Origin: Bacteroidales bacterium | GTDB lineage: Bacteria; Bacteroidota; Bacteroidia; Bacteroidales; JAOZVK01 | NCBI GenBank assembly: GCA_029938185.1 | Contig: JAOZVK010000099.1 | Coordinates: 1-13,377 of the forward strand | Direction: 5' to 3' | Length of the DNA stretch: 13,377 nt | Shown here: positions 1-7,425 of the stretch, one piece after another | How the letters are laid out: the number at the start of each line of letters is the position of its first letter | How positions within the stretch are numbered: the stretch's first letter is position 1 | Notes under the pieces: generated by a model | What the model saw: only the letters and a program-made list of their open reading frames with translations | The model's database searches: none | What the model was told of the DNA's origin: nothing | Translations under genes and position numbers: made by a program

Positions 1-184
1 TACATTCGATATTCTACATTTAATTTTTTAGTTTATGAGTAACTTTAACTAACTTATAACTTGCGATTGTTTTGGAAAAAGAAAACTGTTTTTGTGAGTT
101 CTGAAGCCACCCCCAAGCTAAAGCTCCAAACCCCATAAAAATACCCCTATAATTTAAAAATATTTTTTGTGATTTGGTATTATC

Positions 185-293
185 GGCTACCCGTTTAAAG
201 TTGGACAAAAGTACACCGGTCTGACCGATTTGCTCTTATATATATATTATAACAAATTAATATTCAACACTGTCCAACTTCTGACGGGTAGCC
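185..293. repeat. 109-bp inverted-repeat (MITE-like) element
   Basis: The arms at 185-207 and 271-293 are 23 bases each and match at 20 of 23 positions when one is reversed. Each has GGCTACCCGT outside and AAGTTGGACA inside, with three unmatched central bases (TTA against CAG). The 63-base middle is non-coding and includes a short palindrome CGGTC-T-GACCG (about 217-227). Sharp complementary ends without a coding region fit a miniature inverted-repeat element or a large cruciform. No clear target-site duplication is seen at the flanks. A partial copy of one arm lies after metY at 11656-11674 (16 of 19 matching), which supports a dispersed family. Confidence 0.6.
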
Positions 294-326
294 ATAAAAT
301 ACTAATTGTTTATTCCAACATTAGCT

Positions 327-421
327 AAGGTCTTCGACCTATTTAATGTTGCTTACGCAAGATATATAATAAACGGTATTTCAAAAAGTAAGCTCTATAC
401 TAAATAGGTAAAAACTTTTGT
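327..421 (+). repeat. Hairpin/box repeat, full-length copy R1
   Basis: It begins with the hairpin AAGGTC-TTC-GACCT (327-340), followed by the exact 17-base box TTAATGTTGCTTACGCA (343-359) and a variable interior, and ends at AAAACTTTTGT (411-421), 95 bases in total. Its interior is visibly related to copy R3 at 6990-7085: both carry a run close to GTATTTCAAAAAG at the same offset. The box can form a second small stem, TTGC-TTAC-GCAA. Orientation '+' here means hairpin first, box second. Confidence 0.7.
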
Positions 422-600
422 ATGGGTGCTTATGTTCGTGAAAAATTTAATTATTGGATTCATAAATATTATATTAAGTAGTCTAACAAGAGTTTGCTAA
501 TAAATAGCGGATATATAAAACTATGTTGTAAATTTTTTTATACTTAAAAGGCTCAAAAAACAAATTTGAAACAAGTCATAAGTTTCTTTAGTATTATTTA

Positions 601-649
601 GACAAGATTTACATGTTTAAAATATCATGTTAATCATGTAAATCCTGTC
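601..649. repeat. 15-bp inverted repeat (hairpin)
   Basis: GACAAGATTTACATG (601-615) is complementary to CATGTAAATCCTGTC (635-649) except at one position, with a 19-base AT-rich loop that contains a further CATG. It directly abuts the 49-bp repeat at 645-693. In form it resembles the small interspersed palindromes common in Bacteroidota genomes. It could also end transcripts arriving from the dehydrogenase, although it has no clear T-run. Confidence 0.55.
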
Positions 650-693
650 GAATTATTACATTTGTAAACTTAATCAATTTATGTCTTAACACA
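645..693 (+). repeat. 49-bp dispersed repeat, copy 1
   Basis: This stretch starts CTGTCGAATTATTACATTTG and recurs in inverse orientation at the very end of the window (13329-13377), with 45 of 49 positions identical. It contains the small palindrome TTACA-TT-TGTAA. It shares its first bases with the right arm of the hairpin at 601-649, so hairpin and repeat may form one composite element. The second copy is cut by the window edge at the corresponding point. Confidence 0.6.
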
Positions 694-808
694 AATTGAG
701 TTACAAAAAAAACTGAAGTATATTAAATTATATACATATACTTGTTATTGTTTATGCTAATGTGTTCAAAAACATAATATGAAATATTTTGTCTAAAGTT
801 TTAATTTT

Positions 809-1765
809 CTATAATATATTTATTTTATCAATATTGCCTCTTTTGTATTCTTTAATATTATTAAGAATGCCTGCAACAAGTTGTGTTCGGCTTTCTTTTG
901 ATGTCCATGCTATATGAGGTGTAATAATCAAATTATCAAGCTCAAATAGCTTTTTAAGATTTTCAGATGGGGGTTCTTCTGTTAATACGTCAAATGAGGC
1001 TGCTCTTATTTTTTTTGTAATTAGAGCTTCATACAAATCATTTTCATTTACAATACCTCCTCTCGCAGTATTTATAAGTATAGCAGAGTTTTTCATTAAT
1101 GAAAATTCATTTTTACCAATCAAATTTTTAGTGATACTTGTTAGTGGAGCATGAATACTAATAATATCGCTTTCTTTTAGAACAGTCTCAAATTCGTATC
1201 TAAAATCATCATTATAGTTTCTTTTCGGAATTTTAGATACCATTATTTTTGCACCAAATGCTTTTAGTATTTCAGCAACACGTTTGCCAATAGTTCCGTA
1301 GCCAATTATTCCTATTTTTTTGTTAGTCAATTCATATATTGGATAATTTAGTAAAGTAAAAATAGCAGACTTCTGCCATTTCAGCTTTTTTATATCATCA
1401 TTATATTGTAAAAAAGAATTTTGTATTGTAAGTATTAAATTTATAGTGTGTTGGGCGACTGAATTGGTAGAATATGCTTTTACATTGGCAACAACAATCT
1501 TTTTTTTGTTAGCTTCATCAATATCAATATTATTATAACCAGTGGCTGCAACACATATTAGTTTCAATTTTTTAGCTTTGTTAAGTTCTTTTTTTCCAAT
1601 AATTACTTTATTCGTAATTATAATATCAGCATCCTTTATTCTTTCAATTGTATTTTCTTTTTTAGTAATATCATATGATATTAAATTACCTTCAAGTTCA
1701 ATATTCTTTAAATCAATATCATTACCTATTGTTGCTTTGTCAAGTATAACTATGTTCATATGCAT
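809..1765 (-). CDS. D-2-hydroxyacid dehydrogenase (glycerate/hydroxypyruvate reductase-like)
   Basis: An NAD(P)-dependent cytosolic oxidoreductase that interconverts 2-oxoacids and D-2-hydroxyacids; the exact substrate cannot be read from sequence. At 318 residues it has the usual family length. The catalytic domain has the ATGYNNID segment (74-81). The nucleotide-binding domain starts with GIIGYGTIG (152-160). The catalytic triad is visible as Arg235 in NTARGG, Glu264 in DVLTEEPP and His284 in TPHIAW. The acidic residue that usually ends the second beta strand in NAD-preferring enzymes is missing. Instead the run at about 176-182 reads VSKIPKR, which may favour NADP(H); this is an inference. 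Two start codons lie two residues apart (Met1, Met3), and the upstream one is chosen without RBS support. The gene lies 89 bases downstream of the nuclease gene on the same strand but has no evident functional link to it. HprA/GhrA-like or LdhA-like roles are both possible. Confidence 0.85.
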   Translation of the reverse strand: MHMNIVILDKATIGNDIDLKNIELEGNLISYDITKKENTIERIKDADIIITNKVIIGKKELNKAKKLKLICVAATGYNNIDIDEANKKKIVVANVKAYSTNSVAQHTINLILTIQNSFLQYNDDIKKLKWQKSAIFTLLNYPIYELTNKKIGIIGYGTIGKRVAEILKAFGAKIMVSKIPKRNYNDDFRYEFETVLKESDIISIHAPLTSITKNLIGKNEFSLMKNSAILINTARGGIVNENDLYEALITKKIRAASFDVLTEEPPSENLKKLFELDNLIITPHIAWTSKESRTQLVAGILNNIKEYKRGNIDKINIL

Positions 1766-1854
1766 TTAGTATAGAAATATTTAAGATTGATTATTTAGAC
1801 TTTTTGAGCTTTTACAAGCTTATATTCTATAAATAAAATTATAGTTTTATTAAT

Positions 1855-2601
1855 TTAAATAGGAGGAGGTAGCGAACAGTATTTTAACTCACTAAATATA
1901 TTATCAAATTCACTATTCCATAACATTTCCTTTTTTAAAACATTTACAATATCCATAAAATCTGGACTTTGTAAAATAACTGTTGAAATAGTTGCAGAAT
2001 ATTCGTTTTCTTTGGTACCTTCTCTTAGTAAATCTTTTAGCTTATTTAATATTCTATTTTTAATTCGTATATTTTCTTTTACCTTGTTTTCTTCTAATCC
2101 ATTTTTAATATCTTCGAGGATTTCAAGTATTTTGTTGCCATTTCTAAAACGTTTATTTACAAAATGTTTTCGACTATTCAATGAAACAATATCAATTGTT
2201 AAACGTCCTTTTGGGGTTTTTGAATAAAAACGGTAATCTTTTATATATAAATGTTCTTTCGGATTATCAAAACAAGGATGAATAATTGGCTCTTGCATTG
2301 TATTATGAGAACTTTTTGAAGAATTACATTTTTTTGATGTAGGTAATAGATTTCCCCATTCTACTATCTTATTAGGGAAGTATTTTTTTGGATAAAAATG
2401 GTCTATTTCCATATAATTTCCTTCTTCTCCCAATCTACATTCTGAGTAACAACATTTTCCAAAAGCTATTTTTTCAACAGCCTCCTTTATAAATGATTTT
2501 TTCCAAACAGCTTTTTTTTCTCTTTTATATTCTTCAGTTAAACTTTTTTGCAGTTCGGTTGTTAATTTTTCCGGTTTTTTGTTAATTTCAAGTTTAATCA
2601 T
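1855..2601 (-). CDS. ptuB: HNH endonuclease, PtuB-like (Septu-type defence)
   Basis: A 248-residue nuclease of the HNH family found beside PtuA ATPases in Septu anti-phage systems and some retrons. The HNH core is at about 48-100: a Cys-rich KCCYSEC (49-55), the catalytic EIDHFYPK (65-72, His68), WGNLLP (82-87) and KCNSSK (91-96). In relatives the first motif usually reads K-C-x-Y-C-E. Here Ser53 sits at the second Cys position, with Cys51 and Cys55 beside it that could bind zinc instead. The C-terminal half is helical and charged, with no recognised domain. Its start codon overlaps the ATPase stop by 8 bases (ATGATTAA at 2601-2594), so the two are surely co-transcribed and probably translationally coupled. 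No reverse transcriptase or ncRNA-like retron part is adjacent. By family knowledge it would cut invading DNA under control of the ATPase; this is not demonstrated here. Confidence 0.82.
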   Translation of the reverse strand: MIKLEINKKPEKLTTELQKSLTEEYKREKKAVWKKSFIKEAVEKIAFGKCCYSECRLGEEGNYMEIDHFYPKKYFPNKIVEWGNLLPTSKKCNSSKSSHNTMQEPIIHPCFDNPKEHLYIKDYRFYSKTPKGRLTIDIVSLNSRKHFVNKRFRNGNKILEILEDIKNGLEENKVKENIRIKNRILNKLKDLLREGTKENEYSATISTVILQSPDFMDIVNVLKKEMLWNSEFDNIFSELKYCSLPPPI

Positions 2602-3892
2602 TTGGAATTAATTGAGATAATTGGATTTTTAGTAATTTATGTTCTTCACTTGTTGGATGAAGTATTTCTGATAATTTCTCATAAGCTTCTTTTCCCAATT
2701 TGTAGTTATCAGTATCAAGAGCATTATCAAATTGTGACATTAGAGATAAATACTGGTCTGTATTTATTTTACTTCCAAGCCCATGTATTTCATACAAAAT
2801 TTCTTCAATGCTCCAGCCCTTGAAAGTATTAAATTTTGGACGTTTGACTTCAATTGCATTCCCTTTTTTTGTTAAAATAAATAAATTAATTTTTTCAATA
2901 GCTTGAACAATAAAAGGACTGTGAGTTGTTATAATAAATTGTGTTTGACTGAAAATATTTGAAAGATATTTTATAATGTCTCGTTGCCAGTCTGGGTGAA
3001 GGTGTAAATCCAATTCATCAATTAAAACTATTGCTGGCTCTTTTAGTGGGGTTTCAGAGTTTGGATATCGTTCAAAAAGCTTCTTACTCAAATCAAAAAG
3101 CCAGGATAAGGTTGTTTGATAACCATACCCAAGTTCATCTAACTTATACCAACCCTCTAATGTTTGAAATTCGACATAAGTTCTTGCTGATTTAGAAATA
3201 AAACGAATATCAATAATTTCAGGAAAAATTTCACTTTTTATTAATTCTTTTAATTTTATTAAATACTGAGCTGCAATTTCATCATTATTTTTTTCTGCAA
3301 GAAATAACTGTAATAACCATTCTTCAATGTTTATTAAAGTTTCGTTTGCATCAAATAAAGTTTTTGAATTTATTTTTTCTTCTTTTGAACTTAATCCATT
3401 TTTTCCATAACGACGCGAAACTCCATAACCATATATTTTTAAGTTCTTTAAAAAAAGAGTATACCCTCCTGAAGTAGCTCCTCTAACTTTGTAAAATTTA
3501 GATTTTGTATTTTTATCTAAATCAATATCTAAAGTTTCATCATTTAATTTTTCTCTATAATAAAACCATTTTTCATTTTCAAAAAAAAGCTTTTTATATC
3601 TTATATTTTTAGTTAGTTGCTCATTATCACAAACTAAAGAAGAACCAACATAAAATGTGTAATTTTCATTTTTTATAAAGCTGTAACTTGGTGTACTAAA
3701 ACCAGAATCAGTTTTTGGGTCAAGATTTGCTACTGCTTTCAAAAAATTAGTTTTTCCTGTATTATTATTTCCAAGAATAACCGTCCATTTATAAATTTCA
3801 CCATTTTCATCACACAGATTAAAAATATTATCCCCCTTAAACGAAGTATAATCTTTTAAATGTATCGAACCAAGATATATTTTATTATCCAT
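2594..3892 (-). CDS. ptuA: ABC/OLD-like AAA ATPase, PtuA-like (Septu-type defence)
   Basis: A 432-residue SMC/ABC-type ATPase. The N-terminus carries the Walker A motif GNNNTGKT (41-48). A signature-like segment, LDELGYGYQTTLSWLF, is at 251-266. Walker B is AIVLIDELDLHLHPDW (287-302), with Asp292 and Glu293, and the H-loop is ITTHSPF (321-327, His324). The insert at 60-250 and the C-terminal helical tail (about 370-432) lack known motifs. It is the first gene of a two-gene unit with the overlapping HNH nuclease, the defining layout of Septu (PtuA plus PtuB). In that family the ATPase oligomerises, binds the nuclease and gates its activity. The start ATG lies 13 bases downstream of a GGCTC/GAGCC hairpin in the leader. 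An unrelated OLD-like ATPase/HNH pair cannot be excluded without a homology search. Confidence 0.83.
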   Translation of the reverse strand: MDNKIYLGSIHLKDYTSFKGDNIFNLCDENGEIYKWTVILGNNNTGKTNFLKAVANLDPKTDSGFSTPSYSFIKNENYTFYVGSSLVCDNEQLTKNIRYKKLFFENEKWFYYREKLNDETLDIDLDKNTKSKFYKVRGATSGGYTLFLKNLKIYGYGVSRRYGKNGLSSKEEKINSKTLFDANETLINIEEWLLQLFLAEKNNDEIAAQYLIKLKELIKSEIFPEIIDIRFISKSARTYVEFQTLEGWYKLDELGYGYQTTLSWLFDLSKKLFERYPNSETPLKEPAIVLIDELDLHLHPDWQRDIIKYLSNIFSQTQFIITTHSPFIVQAIEKINLFILTKKGNAIEVKRPKFNTFKGWSIEEILYEIHGLGSKINTDQYLSLMSQFDNALDTDNYKLGKEAYEKLSEILHPTSEEHKLLKIQLSQLIPND

Positions 3893-3905
3893 TAATTTAT
3901 TTTTT

Positions 3906-3936
3906 GGCTCTTCGAGCCTTCTTATGTTGCTTACGC
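3906..3936 (+). repeat. Hairpin/box repeat, short copy before ptuA
   Basis: Hairpin GGCTC-TTC-GAGCC (3906-3918) is followed by a box variant ATGTTGCTTACGC (3923-3935). It lies 13 bases upstream of the ptuA start on the other strand, so in that mRNA it would form a leader hairpin with loop GAA. It is in tandem with the full copy R2 that begins at 3943. Confidence 0.65.
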
Positions 3937-3942
3937 TTAATT

Positions 3943-4036
3943 AAGGTCTTCGACTTATTTAATATTGCTTACGCATTCGGTTATCATTCTAATTAATATG
4001 CAAATTAACAAAATGTAAATATTGAAAAACTTTTGT
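3943..4036 (+). repeat. Hairpin/box repeat, full-length copy R2
   Basis: Starts with AAGGTC-TTC-GACTT (3943-3956), whose one altered pair is G opposite T, so the stem is kept as a wobble. The box variant TTAATATTGCTTACGCA (3959-3975) and a variable interior follow, and the copy ends with AAAAACTTTTGT (about 4025-4036). The total is 94 bases, matching R1, R4 and R5. Together with the short copy before it, this fills most of the spacer between ptuA and the upstream propeller gene. The remaining 48 bases to 4084 hold nothing recognisable. Confidence 0.65.
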
Positions 4037-4084
4037 TAGACTATTTATTTTACTTTTATTTCATTAGCCCTTTATGAAATATGC

Positions 4085-5200
4085 CTATATATCAATAAAT
4101 TTAACAATAGTATAAGCTGCCTGATTTGCTTTTCTACTAAATTGTATTTCAGGATTTGTTACATTTTTTCTACCCAGAACCCTATCGTCATCATGTATAA
4201 CAAAAACGGTGTATTTATCAATAACTGTAATTCCTTCAGCCTTATGAGCAAATAATAATGCTTGTTGGTTTGCTTTTTTTACTAGAGTAGGATTTTGTTT
4301 ATTTTTATAATTTTCGATACTTAATGTCCATAAATAAGCTCCAATTTTTTCGTCACTTTCTCCATTTTCAAAACTTGTTAGCATATATAGTCTTTTATTA
4401 AAACTGTCATATTCAATACTTGATAAACCAATAGGTTGTTTAATATCATTAGTAGTTGGAATAAATTCATATACTACTTTTAAATCCCCATTAAGTTCAA
4501 TTTTGTTGTTTGAAATTTTGTAGGGCATAGCAATTAATTTAATAGTATATGAAAAATCATCGTATCGTTTGCCCATTTCTCTAACCCCTAAAATTAACAA
4601 ATTACCTGGAATTGCTGCAATACCTTCGATTTTAAAATATTCAGGACCTTCAGGAAAATCTTTGTTTGCCAATGCTTTTGATATTTTGCTACGTAAACCC
4701 ACAGAGCTTAATATATTGTTTACTTTCGATGGATAAAAGACTGATATATTATTAGGTTTATCGGTTGGCCAATATAAAATATTATTATAAGGGATTGTTT
4801 TTTTCGATTTTTTGTTCAACCTATCAAAACCTGTAGTCAGAAAAATATATTTTTTATCGGGTGTAATAGTAAAATCTTCAATTTTTTTAATTGACATGAG
4901 TTCTTTGTTGTCAAAATAGGTATTCTTGTTTTTGTTTAATGTATTATTTTTAAAATTTAAAGAAACCAATGGTGCATGTTGTGGAAAAGATTTGTCGCTT
5001 GCTATTGTAATTTTATTTTTATAAAATATTACAGCTGATGATTCGCAGTAATATTTTTTTCCATTTTTAGTAGTATCTTTAAAACAATCAATCAAACCTC
5101 TTTCGGTAATTTTTGCAATATTTAGCTGTTTCGTTTTTTGATTAGAACAAGGAGCGTATAGATATATAGCTATAGCAATAATTAAAATAGAATTTTTCAT
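4085..5200 (-). CDS. Secreted beta-propeller-like protein (phytase-esterase-like / DUF3616-like)
   Basis: A 371-residue exported protein of unknown function. The N-terminus has a hydrophobic segment (4-17) ending in APCSNQ. Cys18 could be a lipoprotein cysteine, but Pro directly before it is unusual for a lipobox, so a plain signal peptide or anchor is possible. The body shows repeating beta-propeller-like units: KIEDFTITPDKKYIFLT (106-122), FKIEGIAAIPGNLLILGVRE (189-208), SSIEYDSFNKRLYMLTS (260-276) and HKAEGITVIDKYTVFVIHDD (319-338). The recurring acidic residue followed by a short beta hairpin recalls the phytase-esterase-like and DUF3616 families. That assignment is tentative and no catalytic site can be named. 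It sits 192 bases upstream of ptuA on the same strand, separated by two repeat copies, and is probably an independent unit. Confidence 0.6.
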   Translation of the reverse strand: MKNSILIIAIAIYLYAPCSNQKTKQLNIAKITERGLIDCFKDTTKNGKKYYCESSAVIFYKNKITIASDKSFPQHAPLVSLNFKNNTLNKNKNTYFDNKELMSIKKIEDFTITPDKKYIFLTTGFDRLNKKSKKTIPYNNILYWPTDKPNNISVFYPSKVNNILSSVGLRSKISKALANKDFPEGPEYFKIEGIAAIPGNLLILGVREMGKRYDDFSYTIKLIAMPYKISNNKIELNGDLKVVYEFIPTTNDIKQPIGLSSIEYDSFNKRLYMLTSFENGESDEKIGAYLWTLSIENYKNKQNPTLVKKANQQALLFAHKAEGITVIDKYTVFVIHDDDRVLGRKNVTNPEIQFSRKANQAAYTIVKFIDI

Positions 5201-5282
5201 TATTTATTTTATATTGTTGGTTTTGATAAAATTTTAATCAGAAATATACTTTAAATGGTACAATTATTTAATGATACAATAC

Positions 5283-5378
5283 TTATATTAATAATTTTAC
5301 GCATTAGTACAAAGACGTTTTAATCAGGATGTTCTGAATAAGTAAATGTCGAAAAACTGTTGTAACAGTACTTATATT
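5283..5378 (+). repeat. Degenerate copy of the hairpin/box repeat
   Basis: Within the 228-base spacer upstream of the propeller gene, TTTTACGCATT (5295-5305) resembles the end of the box. GTCGAAAAACTGTTGTAACAGTACTTAT (5348 onward), read in reverse, matches the stretch at 9134-9160 that leads into copy R4. The distance between the two parts fits a full-length copy, but the hairpin itself is not recognisable. This is probably an eroded member. Confidence 0.35.
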
Positions 5379-5428
5379 AATTTAATGAAACGTGTTTAAA
5401 AAAAAATATAAAACATACATTGGCAACT

Positions 5429-6955
5429 TTAGATTTTGATACCTATTACAACAATATCATCAATTTGTTCATACTCTCCCATCCAATCAACCATTGTTTT
5501 GTTTAGTATTTGCTTTTGATTTTCTAAAGTTTCATTTTGTATTTTGGCAAGAAGTATTTTAAAGTTCTTTGATAAAAATTTTCGTTTACGTTCTCCGCCA
5601 AGTTGGTCAGCATACCCATCAGAAAATAAGTAAAAAGTATCTCCTTTATTAACATTAATTACATTGTTTGTAAATTTGTTGTCTTGCCTTATATGAATTC
5701 CTATTGGCATTCTATCTCCTTTTATTTCAACAAATTCTGTTTCATTATTATTATTTTTTTTAAAATAATATAAAGGATTGTATGCACCAGCATATTGCAT
5801 TTTCATTTCATTGTAATCCAAAATACATAGCGATAAATCCATACCATCTTTGGTACTTGACTCTTTGGTTTGGTGCAATGAATTAATAACATATTCGCGA
5901 AGTTTGTCTAAGATTATACCTGCAACAAAATTATCGTCATTTATAGCATTTATTATTTCGTTCAAAAAAGTTATTCCAAGCATACTCATAAATGCACCTG
6001 GAACTCCATGACCAGTACAGTCAGCTGCTACAACAATAATTTTTTCATCAACTTTAGTCAGCCAATAAAAATCCCCACTAACTACATCACGTGGTTTGAA
6101 CAAAATAAATCTGTTTGGCAAAATACTGTCCATAATATCCATTGGTGGCAAAACTGCTGATTGTATATAACTTGCATAGTTTATACTATCAGTAATTTTT
6201 TTCTTTTGTTTCTCTATTTCCTTTTTTTGTTCAATTGCAATATTTCTTTGTTCTTCTACTTTTTTCTTTTGTCTTTTAATTTGTCCCATTGCTATTTTGG
6301 TCATAGTCAAATCGGAGTCGATAGCTGCATATAATACAATCTCGTTATCTCTCAAAATTGGTATCAAACTTCTTTGGTACCACACTTTGTTTAAAAACTC
6401 ATCTTCTATACTGTTTGTATAAATTGTCGATTCTTTGGTTTTTTTACAGTTTTCAATTTGTATTTTTATTTTGTCATTAATATTATATGAAAATAAATTA
6501 TATTTTTCTTTATGTTTAATATTATCTATTGAGTATCCAAAAAGACTTTTACAACCGATATTAATCCATTCAACCAAACCTTCTTTATCATATATCATTA
6601 CTGAATTTTCTGTATTATTTAGAATGGTTGAAAATTTTTCAATCTCAAATAAGGAATCTTTATATTCATTATCAAAATTTGATATATACGCATTTACTTT
6701 TTTTATTTTTTTATTAAAAAGAAATATTGTTATAATCAGTATTATGAGTAATGTAAAGAAACCTAATGCAAAAAGGTTTCGTATAAAAATCTGAAATTTT
6801 GTTTCTGATTCTTGAGTTATTACATGTTTCATTTTTACTAACTGTGTAGTATCTTGTACTGTTTTATTAACTACCTTGAATGTAGCACCACTCATAGCCG
6901 AATTAATATTTAGTACTACAAACACTATTATTAATATTAAAATATATTTTTTCAA
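5429..6955 (-). CDS. Membrane PAS-SpoIIE/PP2C-type serine phosphatase
   Basis: A 508-residue signalling phosphatase that would remove phosphate from Ser/Thr of a partner protein. It has an N-terminal hydrophobic segment (4-20), a short extracytoplasmic stretch of about 38 residues, a membrane helix (60-81), a PAS-like domain (about 105-215), a charged coiled coil (225-256) and the SpoIIE/PP2C phosphatase domain (257-508). Metal-binding motifs are intact: SGDFYWL (293-299, Asp295), ADCTGHGVPGAFMSMLG (311-327), FSDGYADQLGG (444-454, Asp446) and DDIVVIG (499-505). In Bacteroidota such phosphatases often carry large periplasmic or TPR sensor parts. Here the likely input is the PAS domain instead. 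It is divergent from a membrane Ser/Thr kinase across 470 bases, suggesting an opposing kinase/phosphatase pair. No anti-sigma antagonist gene is adjacent, so the substrate is unknown. Confidence 0.85.
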   Translation of the reverse strand: MKKYILILIIVFVVLNINSAMSGATFKVVNKTVQDTTQLVKMKHVITQESETKFQIFIRNLFALGFFTLLIILIITIFLFNKKIKKVNAYISNFDNEYKDSLFEIEKFSTILNNTENSVMIYDKEGLVEWINIGCKSLFGYSIDNIKHKEKYNLFSYNINDKIKIQIENCKKTKESTIYTNSIEDEFLNKVWYQRSLIPILRDNEIVLYAAIDSDLTMTKIAMGQIKRQKKKVEEQRNIAIEQKKEIEKQKKKITDSINYASYIQSAVLPPMDIMDSILPNRFILFKPRDVVSGDFYWLTKVDEKIIVVAADCTGHGVPGAFMSMLGITFLNEIINAINDDNFVAGIILDKLREYVINSLHQTKESSTKDGMDLSLCILDYNEMKMQYAGAYNPLYYFKKNNNNETEFVEIKGDRMPIGIHIRQDNKFTNNVINVNKGDTFYLFSDGYADQLGGERKRKFLSKNFKILLAKIQNETLENQKQILNKTMVDWMGEYEQIDDIVVIGIKI

Positions 6956-6989
6956 TTTTATTTTATTTTATTTTATTAATTAATACTTT

Positions 6990-7085
6990 AAAGTCTTCAA
7001 CCTATTTTAATTTTGTTTATGGTAGAATATATAATCAACTGTATTTCAAAAAGAAGACCTTATATAAAATAGGTGAATAATTTTA
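6990..7085 (+). repeat. Hairpin/box repeat, degenerate full-length copy R3
   Basis: AAAGTCTTCAACCT (6990-7003) corresponds to the hairpin with mismatches, and the box is eroded (ATTTTAATTTTGTTTAT). The interior aligns to R1 across its length, including AATATATAAT and GTATTTCAAAAAG at the same offsets. Its length of about 96 bases is conserved. The start codon of the phosphatase gene is about 35 bases away. Confidence 0.55.
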
Positions 7086-7188
7086 TATTGGTGTTTAAAC
7101 AAACAATTGTAACAAATATATAAAAATATTCTTAATTTAATATTATATTTTGATTAAAAAATGTTTTTAATAAATTGCAACATATTTA

Positions 7189-7219
7189 GCTCTTCGAGCC
7201 TTTTTTCATTGCTTACGCC
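7189..7219 (+). repeat. Hairpin/box repeat, short copy
   Basis: GCTC-TTC-GAGC (7189-7199), followed by a T-run and the box variant CATTGCTTACGCC (7207-7219). It pairs in inverse orientation with the copy at 7375-7406, so the 218 bases between 7189 and 7406 are bracketed by inverted hairpin/box units. Confidence 0.55.
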
Positions 7220-7336
7220 TAAATTATGCATTATGCTTAAGCGTTGTTAAACATTAGGTAGAAGAACTTATAAGAGTAGGTCATCATATAAAATCGACAC
7301 TTTGTAAACTTGTAATTTATTGTAATTCTGGCGTAA

Positions 7337-7368
7337 GCAAAATTATCAATTGTCCATTATCAATTATT
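7337..7368 (-). repeat. 32-bp dispersed repeat, copy 1
   Basis: The stretch beginning GCAAAATTATCAATTGTCC matches the reverse complement of 12645-12676 at 31 of 32 positions. Internally it is built from two related ATTATCAATTG-like units. Read on the minus strand it includes TAATTTTG, which fits the Bacteroidota -7 consensus TAnnTTTG by sequence. It lies about 380 bases before the phosphatase gene, so a promoter role is only a guess. Confidence 0.5.
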
Positions 7369-7374
7369 ATTTAA

Positions 7375-7406
7375 TGCGTAAGCAACATTAAAAGGCTTGA
7401 AGAGCC
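7375..7406 (-). repeat. Hairpin/box repeat in the kinase leader
   Basis: An exact copy of the inverted 17-base box TGCGTAAGCAACATTAA (7375-7391) is followed by the hairpin GGCTT-GAA-GAGCC (7394-7406), where one pair is T opposite G and remains a wobble. The kinase ATG begins 19 bases downstream. Confidence 0.65.
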
Positions 7407-7425
7407 AAATTCTAATTTATGAATT

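Larger units (their letters stand above)
1..808. other. Long gene-poor region with several repeats
   Basis: No convincing gene is visible in these 808 bases. They contain a 109-bp inverted-repeat element (185-293), a 95-bp copy of the hairpin/box repeat (327-421), and a 15-bp hairpin followed by a 49-bp repeat (601-693). The remainder (1-184, 422-600, 694-808) is very AT-rich and shows no tRNA or recognisable structured RNA. One minus-strand reading frame at 20-208 could encode 62 residues with a hydrophobic stretch, but it would start at TTG inside the inverted-repeat arm and is probably not a gene. The dehydrogenase at 809 ends facing this region, so its transcription runs into it. Confidence 0.6.
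6956..7425. other. Divergent spacer filled with repeats
   Basis: This 470-base spacer between the phosphatase and kinase starts must hold both promoters, but no clear Bacteroidota -7 element (TAnnTTTG) is convincing. It contains a degraded full-length repeat R3 (6990-7085), a short hairpin/box copy (7189-7219), a 32-bp repeat (7337-7368) and an inverted hairpin/box copy (7375-7406). Hairpin copies lie close to both gene starts, facing outward from the spacer. Stretches 7086-7188 and 7220-7330 show nothing recognisable. Confidence 0.55.

Noticed and set aside
20..208. 62-residue minus-strand reading frame with a hydrophobic GFGALAWGW segment
   Set aside because: It would start at TTG inside the arm of the inverted-repeat element, has no start-site support, and matches no family I know. 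More likely chance or a remnant.
3893..4084. Possible retron ncRNA next to the ATPase/HNH pair
   Set aside because: There is no reverse transcriptase nearby, and the structure present is explained by the dispersed hairpin/box repeats that occur beside unrelated genes.
6435..6794. 119-residue plus-strand reading frame
   Set aside because: It lies entirely within the phosphatase gene, opposite the PAS and membrane segments; its hydrophobic look comes from the antisense of AT-rich codons.
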